Shown here: piece after piece, positions 55,472 through 64,000 of the stretch
Numbering within the stretch: position 1 is the first letter of the stretch
How the letters are laid out: each line of letters starts with the position of its first letter
From: Acanthopleura granulata
Lineage: Eukaryota > Mollusca > Polyplacophora > Chitonida > Chitonidae
Length of the DNA stretch: 64,000 bases
Assembly (NCBI GenBank): GCA_016165875.1
Contig: JABBOT010000014.1
Span: forward strand, 7,500,901 to 7,564,900
Reading direction: 5' to 3'
Program-made: the position numbers and the translations under genes
The notes under the pieces: model-generated
Told to the model about the DNA's origin: nothing
What the model saw: the letters and a program-made list of their open reading frames with translations, nothing else
Databases searched by the model: none

Positions 55472-56836
55472 AAGGGCTCCTTGTCGTCATATAACTTAAA
55501 AATTATATACTACTTAAGACTTGTGCATGGGTTCTCTAATAATAACAATGATAATAATAATAATGAAAATTCAAGCCATCACCACGTATGTTGTTTCATA
55601 TATTCACGAGCTTTGAACCTACATGACGAGGTCGTCTTCAAGTGAATATCCACTTTAATTTGAAATGATATAATGGTGCGCTATGGGATGTTTCTATAAA
55701 GGAAGGCAATCAAGTAAAGAACATAAATGAGGGAGCGCAACCTATCAACTGTGTGGCCCAGCAAATGACCAGGTCAAATCGTGATTATATGTTACCCAGT
55801 ATATATAGTGTAGACTGTACATGTACATGGCGTTATATGTGGCCCATTAAATTAATCTCTGTGCCCATGAAAATGATTATTCATTTGGACAATTCAATAG
55901 ACCAGATGTGGTCTGTTTAACAAGGACAAAATATTTAAGGTCGGTTTATTTAAAGACTCTCTTGAACTGGAAAGAAATCGGGCACAAACAGTGCTTGGAC
56001 ATTAATAGCGATGAGATGAAAGCCACCCCAGTGTAGGTCGAAACGCATGAATGAATTGACCTGACAGCGATCAACAGGATCAGCATATTTGGGTGGCAAA
56101 AAAGTAAATTGCAGGCAAAAATAGCACACGCTGTAACAAGGAATTAGCTCGAAGGTCTGTATAGATTGTAAAGTTTGTTATGCAAAAGATAGCCAAGATA
56201 ATACCATATAAGGAGACCGTCACGTCACATGGTCCAAGAAATATCGCTTCTAGGCAAGGGAAACGTCATCTAATTGGTGCGCCGATGTCAGCTGACTGAA
56301 TGAATTATAATTTTGGGCACTTTTGTCCACTACAAAAGGAGGCAGTTCTCTCATGTGTGCCCCGTTCTCCCAGAAATATTTGAAAGAGCGTCGATTCATT
56401 TTCCCTTTTTTTTCTTTTCTTCTTTGCTGTTTTTTTTTTTTTTTTCGTTCTCTGATCGGTTTTATTATTGACGAATTTTCACTACGATTTCAAAAATTCT
56501 TGTATCCAAATTCACTGAAGCCAACAATCAGCCCTCAATTCTGTTTATACGTCATTACTTGTTTTCCGGTATTTGTTTGTTTAATAATTTGTGGGAGATT
56601 ATTTAGAATTTTGAAACAGAAACAAAATAGAAAAAAAAAAACAATGGAAATTGTGTTTGCAATGTACACTTTCGCTTGCACGCTTTATACTTATATTGGT
56701 CAAGTATGCACTCAATTTCGTGCCAAGTAAACTGCACTGAATAAACATGTAAATTTGGCAGAAAACAACTTCATAACTATTTTCTCCTTACCAACCTTGA
56801 AAAGGCCCTCCTTTCCATACCGCTAAAAACAGAACT
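55469..56836. other. Intergenic, nothing recognised
   Basis: Poly-T and poly-A tracts at about 56400-56450 and 56630; ORFs there are compositional. Confidence 0.4.
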
Positions 56837-56946
56837 GGGCCTTGCACGAAGACATCTTAGCGTTAAGAGCAAATAACTACCAAGGCAACCAACACGGTAG
56901 CTGTATACGTGCTCGTAACGTTAAGAGGGCTTCGTGCAAGTGGCCC
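56837..56946. mobile_element. Short foldback MITE
   Basis: Arms GGGCCTTGCACGAAGACATC and the complement of GAGGGCTTCGTGCAAGTGGC pair and continue through CTTAGCGTTAAGAGCA versus CTTAACGTTACGAGCA. No coding capacity. Confidence 0.7.
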
Positions 56947-58139
56947 TGTATGGGGTGCTTAGAATGAATGAATGAATGATTAAAGCCACAATGGCTCTAT
57001 CTCTGCCATATCGTGGCGAGAACATGTTTAAACCAGGGACCCACCAATGGTCCTCGACTTGATGTGGTGAACACTCCAAAGCCAAAAAAAAAAAAAAAAC
57101 AGAGGCATTAAAAAAACCCATTAAAAAAATAAATGTCAAATAAAAATAGAAAACCAGAACCTGTTATAATATTGACCTCTGATTTATGTCGATGTACATT
57201 ACCTGTTTTGAGTTGCCGGAGAGGGCTTGTTCGGGGTTAGATTGCTACTCCGGTTCCCCCAGTTCGGCATGGAGCTCGGCCTCCTCCGATGGCGAATTTA
57301 CCATTAAAAGGGTGAGGCGTATGTCATGCGATTATCAGGAGTTTAGTAAAATTTTAGATACATGGTGAAATTAGTTTGAATGCACGCTGAAAATAAGTGT
57401 TCAGTTTACAATTGACAAAACAAACACATTTCTTTGACACTTTGACAAACTGATGTTTATTAATAAACGCAATAAAACAGATGAACTGAAGACATTTGGT
57501 TTAGTTATATTCAGCGTGTAACATAGTGTACGTGATGGATACTTTTAGTGAACACTTCAAATCCAGTCAATATGTAAAATATCAAAATATATAAAAGTGT
57601 TTACAAAAGTAGTTTACAAAAAACAAGCACACCACTTAGTGCGAAGAGCATACCATGTTAGAGGTAAATCTGTGATACTAATTTAATCTTGCAAATCTAG
57701 CGAGGCAGGTAATTAAATCTTATGGTACTCTATTAAATATTTGACTAAGTCTATTTTAAACCGGGGCATTTTAGTATTTTTTGATAAACCTATAGTATAA
57801 ACTGGCGCTGACCCTTCTATTTGTGTTTCACTTCAGATATAAAACAACGCGTGCTATGCCAAATGTATATATGTATCGATAAAGCATCCCGCATAAAATT
57901 AAAAAAAAAAAGCATTTAAATGGTAACAGAAATCAGAGGTCATGTCGGCAATTAGTAAACCATATCCAAACTCAACTCTCCTATCAGTTTTATTAAAAAC
58001 ATTTGCTTCACAGTCTTTCAAAAATACATGTATATATACATAATCTGAACAGGAGGTTCATTACCTGGAAGTTGAATTTGTCTACAGTTTCCGGTCATGT
58101 TGGAAATCTTAAACGCACTAAGTAGTCCACAGGCGTATA
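56947..58139. other. Intergenic, nothing recognised
   Basis: A GAAT microsatellite at about 56963 and poly-A runs near 57085 only. Confidence 0.4.
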
Positions 58140-58290
58140 TGTTAAGATGTCTGCCTCCGACCTGCCGGTGGTCGTGGGTTTTCCCCGGGTTCTATCCGAT
58201 TTAATCCCACCATAATGCTGACAGCCGTCGTATTAGTGAAATACTCTTGAGTACAGTGTAAAACAACAATTACGTAAATAAACAAATAAA
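58140..58290 (+). repeat. SINE family A, 3' half
   Basis: GGTGGTCGTGGGTTTTCCCC through CGTCGTATTAGTGAAATACT and an A-rich tail. Confidence 0.85.
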
Positions 58291-58527
58291 TGAACATATT
58301 ATTAAAGTTTAACATTAATTAAAATGTCCATATTTTTCTTAGACACAATATTCTGCTACAAAGCAAGAAAAAATGTAAAAAGGTTTCTGTTTCCTTCCTG
58401 GATCTAAACTGTTCTCTTCGGAATGTGGCTGAAATATTGCTGTTTCGGCCTTAAACCTCATTTATTCATCGATCAACTTTATTCATTCTAACCTGTACCT
58501 TTATGGTCATATACTTATCTTTTTATT

Positions 58528-58650
58528 TCATTCGTGTGTTACCCAGTACTCAAAAACAATTTACTTATAGTCAATGCGGCCAGCATTATGGTGGGAAGAA
58601 ACCGGGCAGAGCTCGAGGGAAACCCACGGCCATCTGCAGATTGCTGTCCC
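58528..58650 (-). repeat. SINE family A, 3' half, reverse
   Basis: TTATTTCATTCGTGTGTTAC tail, GCGGCCAGCATTATGGTGGG body, ending near 58650. Confidence 0.82.
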
Positions 58651-58715
58651 GTTGTGGCCACACACCTATGTATAATAAATAGTAGTTAGGTAGACAATCC
58701 ACAATCTACATGTAG

Positions 58716-58982
58716 GGACCTCCGTGGTTCAGTCGGTAAGCGCGCTAGTAATGAGTAATGACCCAGAAGCCTCCCACCAATAAGGTCGCTGTACGTTCAA
58801 CTCCAACTCATGCTGGCTTGCTCTCCGGCCGTACGTGGGAAGGTCTGCCAGCAACCCTGCGGATGTTCGTGGGCTTCCGCCGGGCTCTGCCCGGTTTCCT
58901 CCCCACCATGACGCTGGTCGCCGTCGTATAATTAAAATATTCTTGAATACGGCGTAAAATACCAATCAAATAAATAAAAAAT
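58716..58982 (+). repeat. SINE family A, full length
   Basis: GGGACCTCCGTGGTTCAGTC head, GTAAGCGCGCTAGTAATGAG, body, CGTCGTATAATTAAAATATT, tail AAATAAATAAAAA. Confidence 0.92.
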
Positions 58983-59512
58983 ACATTTGAGATCAGTATG
59001 AATAGCGTGGATGGTCGCTGTATATGTAACCGCCCTTGGCCCGTTTATGTGTGACCTATATATCACATTTGATAACCTACGGATAACCTTTAGGCAGTAG
59101 GCCTGGAGGGGCCTCTGAAGCTAAATAAATATACTTAACTAAGCGACCGACCATGAATATGTCTGTCGCTGTTTCGTTAACAGTACCTCGGTATAAAACG
59201 AATGGACTCGCACACTTTGCCAGTTCATTAAGATATACAGTCGAGTGTGCACTTTTCCGTCATAGGTAGACGGCACATCGTCCGTGTTAAACAAGCCTGG
59301 GATGACCACAGCTACGCGTATGTCCGCATGACTTAATTACCTGGTCCTACAAATACATCTACTGTATTTGTTGAAAGGAAATTTTGATTTGTTGATATTT
59401 CGAGAACACCATGGGCAGGACAAAAATAACAGAGAATGTTTGTCCAGTCTACGACTATGTTATAGGTGAGTGTCACAGCATGGACCTGCATATTTTGATC
59501 TGGGTTGGAGTT

Positions 59513-59546
59513 GGGGGGTGGGGTGGGTGGGGTTGTGTGGGGTGGG
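59513..59546 (+). other. Strong G-quadruplex candidate
   Basis: G runs of 6, 4, 3 and 4 separated by single T, then two more runs of 4 and 3. Single-base loops are the most stable arrangement. Not near a recognised promoter. Confidence 0.65.
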
Positions 59547-59589
59547 AGGACGTTGTGCGTGGAGAGGGTATCTGTCAGGGCCTCTGTTT

Positions 59590-60020
59590 CATAATGATGT
59601 CTTATCCCGCTTAACCAGGGGCTAGTGGCTGTATGTTCATCGTGTTGAGTAAGATCTCCACGTTGGACATAGGAACAGTTGTAATACAAAGCATAAGAGA
59701 GATACGTATTTGATTAACGATAGCATATGTATACTAAATATTTGGATGCTGGTTTTATTCGTCCGTCTGGAATATTCATTGCGTCTTTTCGTCATCATTG
59801 AAAACTGTTGATTGCCCCTTGCATGATGGCGTCCTAATGTTTTGTTGTTTTTTTTTTTGTTTTTGTTTTTTTTGTTTTTTTTTTTATATTTTACATACTT
59901 TCTTGGTCCCTTGATGTTTTGTATTAATATTTATCTTTTTTGAAAACTGGTCTTGGGATTATTGACCCGAGACACCCATTTTAACTGACGGCTGATATAA
60001 GAATGTCGGTTTCGACGCCT
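59590..60020 (+). repeat. Dispersed repeat C, copy 3
   Basis: GTATGTTCATCGTGTTGAGT, GAACAGTTGTAATACAAAGC, CGTCTTTTCGTC-like, AAAACTGTTGATTGCC and TGACGGCTGATATAAGAATG match copies 1 and 2. A poly-T expansion lies in the middle (59840-59890). Confidence 0.65.
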
Positions 60021-60024
60021 GGGT

Positions 60025-60140
60025 TCGTAGACTGTAAATCCTGGGTTCAATACGGAATCATACCACAACCTAGATATTAGCAATCTTTGTATTTCCTGGC
60101 TTGGCGTTCAGCATATTGGAGGATTAGGCCGAGATATTTG
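60025..60140 (+). repeat. SINE family B, diverged fragment
   Basis: Pieces such as AATCATACCACAACC and CCTGGCTTGGCGTTCAG follow the family B body order. Weak. Confidence 0.4.
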
Positions 60141-60317
60141 TCGGCCTGACGTCAGTAACGTCACAAATTTAACGGGTCGGTGATCGTATCTTGCGTCTTT
60201 GTCATGGCGTTGCAGTGAGACAGCGTTACAAATGCGTGTATGTCGGGCATTGGGTATGATCTGCTACAAGGATCGAAACATTGTGTCGTGACGGAGACAT
60301 CAACCTTAATGAAAGAA

Positions 60318-60520
60318 ACCAATTCTGTCGCTGTGAGTTCAAGTCCAGCTCGTGCTGGCTTCCTCTCCGGCCGGAATTGAGAAGGTCTGCCAGCAAGTTG
60401 CGGATGATCGTGGGTTTCCGCTGGGCTTTGCCCGGTTTCCTCCCACCATAATGCTGGCCGGCGTCGTATAAGTGAAATATTCCTGGGTACCGCGTAAAAC
60501 ATCAGTCAAATAAATAAATA
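60318..60520 (+). repeat. SINE family A, partial head
   Basis: GTCGCTGTGAGTTCAAGTCC, full body, CGTCGTATAAGTGAAATATT, AAATAAATAAAT tail. Confidence 0.9.
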
Positions 60521-61373
60521 TTTCAAGGCTTGTGATTTGGATAAGAGTGGTTGAGTGGTTTAGACGACAGTGTGATACTTGACAAATGTTCACGTTACCG
60601 GTGAAATCCGGCCTCCTGTCAGCCTACCTCAGTGAGGGTTTTATTAATGGCAGGCGCTGAGAGCGTGTATAGGTAGGGAGTTTGTGGTTGTTTACAAAGG
60701 AAATTGTTATATATTGTGGAAAAAACACGTGCTGTGGTAAGAAATCCATTTTATGTTAGTTGTATTATTATCAAATGTTCAAGAAGGAATTGCCTCTCCG
60801 TTCTATTAGTCCAATGGTAACGATGGCGACCAATCAGAGTTTGCTTTCGTTAGAGCTATGACTTTAAACGATGCCCCACTTCCCTCACAACACCGAGGTT
60901 ATATTCTCACTTTGTCCACCATAATCAATTATTAAAAAGGTTATAGTCGGCGAAACACCAGAGTTCAGAGCTTACAAACGTTTACAGGTAACGTTCATGA
61001 CGGAGAACATGAAAAAGAATTTAACGTTTTTATTGCAGGAAAAAAAAAAAAAACCAAAACCAAAAAAAAAAAAAAACAGAACAAACAATATCATAAACAT
61101 AGCTTCGAGTATGGGGCGTTCACGTTTAATAGCAACTACAAGTGGAAACTTCTTTGAGTAGTTCAAAAGAATTAGTAGTTGATAGTGGTAGCACGAAGAA
61201 ATTGTTTTCACGTTTTTAATGAGATTTTCAAGTTTTCTAAACAAAATGCAAGTGACCGCTTGTCCCTCATAAATGTGGCATGTGAAATTCATTTTACGTG
61301 ATGAAAGCTGCCAAAAAAGAGAAACTTTCGCAATAATTTCATGCATTCTACAGATATGTTTTGGATGGCTCTC

Positions 61374-61406
61374 TGTGTTTTGGCTACCCGACTCTCCGAG
61401 GACCAA
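61374..61406 (+). repeat. Duplicated fragment of the GMC exon, upstream copy
   Basis: 33 bp matching 61462-61494 with two mismatches, 88 bp upstream, lying in the intron just before the acceptor. In one frame it reads CVLATRLSEDQ versus CVLASRLSEDQ in the exon. Confidence 0.8.
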
Positions 61407-61441
61407 ATTTCCGTTTATTCTACTTACATCATTTTTTCCAG

Positions 61442-61650
61442 TCGGAGGAGGAACGGCAGGTTGTGTTTTGGCTAGCCGACTCTCCGAAGACCAATCACGG
61501 ACCGTCTTGTTGCTCGAGGCTGGACATGACGACTCGGAATTTCCGGAAGTCGCAATGCCGTCTAAGTGTGTCATTTTACAACAAAGTGTGTTTGACTGGG
61601 CGTACAAAACCGTGCCACAGAAACACGGAGGCACAGCATGTATAGATCAG
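61442..61650 (+). CDS. GMC oxidoreductase, one internal exon (partial gene)
   Basis: FAD-dependent glucose-methanol-choline oxidoreductase family (choline/glucose dehydrogenase-like). With one base from the previous exon it reads VGGGTAGCVLASRLSEDQSR then TVLLLEAGHDDSEFPEVAMP and ends TACIDQ. GGGTAG is the FAD-binding dinucleotide motif and LLLEAG the ribose-binding end of the second strand. Acceptor TTTTTTCCAG at 61441, donor CAG|GTAATA; enters in phase 1, leaves in phase 0. The expected following PRGKVLGG exon and the N-terminal exon are not in this window within reach, so the gene either continues to the right past a long intron or is a relic. Substrate cannot be told. Confidence 0.78.
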
Positions 61651-62109
61651 GTAATAGCTATATTTGTTTTACATTGTGTACGTTTCTCACCCCCTCAAAA
61701 ACCGCGTCACGTGGAATTCAACAATTCGTGATGTTGTACCCAGTGACGTCGCCTGAGCGACAAATGCAATGCATCATGCTAAATCGCTACATCACATTTA
61801 TTTCTTTTATCACATTTTGAGTTTTGCCCCCGTGTAATCCATAATAATTGATGTATAGAGCCGAGTGGAAACAATGTCACATCTAAGTTCATGATGTGTC
61901 ATTCGATACAATAAAGCTCTTATAAACTGTCGCATGTTGCAGAGTGGAATATCGCGATTTGTCGACTCCCTTACAACTTGCTCTGCACGTTCTTTGTACA
62001 TTAACCGCCGCGAACTGACAAATCACGATGTCCCCGCCCGGCCTACAACATGTAATAACTGTACAGCAATCAACTACCGTGCTGTTGTTTTCATTCCTTT
62101 AAAACAAGT

Positions 62110-62570
62110 CCAAAGCGGCCTTCCTATGACACATAGTGCGGATTCGCCTTAATTCATTCCTCCCGGTTTCCTCCCACCATAATGCTGGCCTCCGTAGTAT
62201 AAGTGAAATATTCTTTTGTGCGGCTTAAAACACAAATCAAATAAATAAATAAATAATTCCTTACGAAGTAGTCCGGAGAGGCCTTTCTTATGATGCAGTC
62301 CGGGACCGCCTTCCTTAGGATGTGGTAAGGGACCGCCTTCCACATGATGAAGTCCTTAACCGCCTTCCTTATCAGGTAGCGCCGAGCCGCCTCCCATATG
62401 ATGTACTCCGGAACCGCCTTCGGTGTGATGTAGTGCGGCGCCGACTTCCTAATGATATAGTGCGAGGCCGCTTTAATTCATTACGATGTAGTCCGGAACC
62501 GCCTTCCTTGTGAGGTAGTGCGGCACCGCTTTAATTCTTTAATACGTAGTGTGGAAACACCACATTAGTT
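62110..62570. repeat. ~31-bp tandem array interrupted by a SINE
   Basis: Units with CGCCTTCCTTATGATGTAGT and CCGGAACCG, about a dozen, diverged. A family A SINE sits at 62157-62255 in the array. Confidence 0.82.
62157..62255 (+). repeat. SINE family A, 3' third
   Basis: CCTCCCGGTTTCCTCCCACC through GTATAAGTGAAATATTCTTT to (AAAT)n. Confidence 0.85.
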
Positions 62571-62639
62571 CATGAATAATGTGGGCACCATAAAGGAAAA
62601 GAAAAGGTTCACACATACACAAATATGCGTAGAACACCC

Positions 62640-63682
62640 TTAAGGATACTTGAACCCCTCGTGGGCAAAATTCCATATATATATTTATATATATACATAT
62701 ATTCTGAATGGTAATCAACTACTGGTTTCACAAAAAGACTGTTAAAATTTACCTAACTTTAACAGTGTTCAAAATAAAGAGAAAGCTTGAAAAAAAAGTC
62801 AGAGCTATTTTTCAAAATGCTATTTTTTACGATAATTTACTATTTAAACAAAAAATCAGTCCTACAGACTTTTAATATTCAACTTAGATTTTTCTGAGTG
62901 ATGATTTAAATTTAAAACTTTCAAAAATTTGAAAAAATTTTGAAACTTTGATGTTCCTTTACTATGATCTTTAAAACTAGAAAAGATATAAAAAATCAGT
63001 GGGGTAGCTTTTTAACTGCGGATCTTAGCTGCAGATGTTCTACGTTTCATAGCATTATGTTGAAAAATAAGTGAAAAATAAAAGTATTTCATCACAGAGC
63101 CATCTGAAAAATAGAAAGAGAGAAAAAGACCAAAATGCCTGGAGGAGCATTATGCGTGACAAATTGCGTCATTAATTACTTTTGCCAATTAATTAATCAC
63201 AAATTGTCCTGCCTCTAGTTAAAATGTGAACATATTCAGTTGCTTATGATAAATTTTAAATATTATCATATTCCGTCATAGCGTAAATTGGTGTTTTATC
63301 TTGATATTTCTGAGCAAACCCTGCTACAATGTGTTCATAAGCCCCTCCCCCAATGGCAACCCGTGTTGTGTGATAAAGGGTGTTGTTTGGGTGAACAGGT
63401 CTGCTTGAGTACTCTACACAAGCAGCCATGCACAGATTATAGCAGGAGGTAATACACATTTACCCGAGGCGTGTCTATGCACAGCAGGTAAACCCACTTC
63501 AGCTAGCTAATCTCTCTAATCAGGAGGGAATTAACAAAACACAACTGCCTTGCTTCACAATATGTTGTACTTTTTGTCTTTTCATCTTTAAGTGAGAGGA
63601 AAGATAGGAGAATTGAGAATAAGAATGTCAAATAAAAAGAATTTAATCAAATTTCACCCCTGAGGGGTTCTAGTATCCTTAA
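62640..63682. mobile_element. TTAA-flanked DNA element, 1035 bp, non-autonomous
   Basis: TTAA at 62640-62643 and 63679-63682. Inverted termini GGATACTTGAACCCCTC (left) and the complement of GAGGGGTTCTAGTATCC (right), with a further ~15 bp of weaker match. The inside is AT-rich. A minus-strand stretch near 63260-63400 reads RVAIGGGAYEHIVAGFAQKY and may be a decayed coding remnant that I do not recognise. Confidence 0.75.
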
Positions 63683-63795
63683 TTGTTATACAGACTTGTT
63701 TTTCATCCTTATTTTGTATTTCGAAAACGCCTAAATCCTGCCCAAAAATTCGAAATGTTATCTCCCTTATTATTCTATTCACATTCTCCACATCG

Positions 63796-63966
63796 CATAT
63801 ATTTTCTCTCCGGCCGTACGTGGAAAGATCTGCCAGCAAACTGCGGATGGTCGTGGGTTTTCCACGAGCTCTGCCCAGTTTCCTTACACCATAATGCTGG
63901 CCGCCGTCGTATAAGTGAAACATTCTTGAGTACGGCGTAAAACACCAATCAAATAATTAAATAAAT
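63796..63966 (+). repeat. SINE family A, tRNA head missing
   Basis: CTCTCCGGCCGTACGTGGAA through CGTCGTATAAGTGAAACATT, ending AAATAATTAAATAAATG. Confidence 0.9.
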
Positions 63967-64000
63967 GAATCAAAAGGCATACATTCATTAAACATTATTT

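Noticed and set aside
55319..55645. ORF with (IY)n
   Set aside because: Translation of the (TA)n microsatellite.
56323..56730. 135-codon plus ORF with a hydrophobic Phe-rich stretch
   Set aside because: Hydrophobicity comes from a poly-T run; no conserved motif.

Overview
This is animal nuclear DNA: AT-rich, intron-rich and full of repeats. Genes have GT-AG introns, there are no operons, and several families of tRNA-derived SINEs, Penelope-type retroelement debris and TTAA-flanked DNA transposons are present. The commonest repeat is a SINE with a tRNA-like head, a conserved central body and an (AAAT)n tail. From general knowledge it looks like the SINEs of molluscs and related lophotrochozoans, so a mollusc-like lophotrochozoan is my best guess. 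The species cannot be read from the sequence.

Layout. (1) 213-539 (-): first coding exon of a patatin-like phospholipase that runs off the left edge. (2) 0.5-12.4 kb: gene-poor, with SINEs and small tandem arrays. (3) 12.37-13.02 kb: decayed Penelope-like reverse transcriptase. (4) 13457-13956: a TTAA-flanked MITE that overlaps the end of the next gene. (5) 13936-17202 (-): an uninterrupted 1088-residue ORF joining an ADP-ribosyltransferase-like domain, with all three signature positions changed, to about 14 armadillo-type repeats. (6) 17.3-25.4 kb: intergenic, with a degenerate satellite at 19-20.4 kb, SINEs and a palindromic MITE. (7) 25481-50670 (+): a 20-exon gene, reassembled here by splice phase, encoding a 595-residue coiled-coil protein (549 without one cassette exon) that resembles human C10orf67 (DUF4709-type N-terminus). 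(8) 50.7-61.3 kb: intergenic, SINEs, MITEs and microsatellites. (9) 61442-61650 (+): one exon of a GMC oxidoreductase (FAD Rossmann motif). (10) 62.1-63.7 kb: a tandem array and a 1-kb TTAA element.

The most interesting theme is how repeats and genes are entangled. The MITE at 13.5-13.96 kb supplies the last six residues, the stop codon and the likely poly(A) signals of the ADP-ribosyltransferase/armadillo gene. In the C10orf67-like gene, two intronic minisatellites are made of copied exon edges. Intron 6 has 15 copies of a 98-bp unit carrying exon 7's acceptor and first codons followed by a stop. Intron 5 has copies of exon 5's donor edge. Another array in intron 7 is an expansion of an internal SINE segment, and one in intron 8 includes a MITE end. 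A fragment of the GMC exon is also duplicated just upstream of that exon. Intron 18 carries a Kolobok-like TTAA element with a THAP zinc-finger remnant, and intron 13 an unusually good miRNA-like hairpin. The genes show no evident shared pathway.
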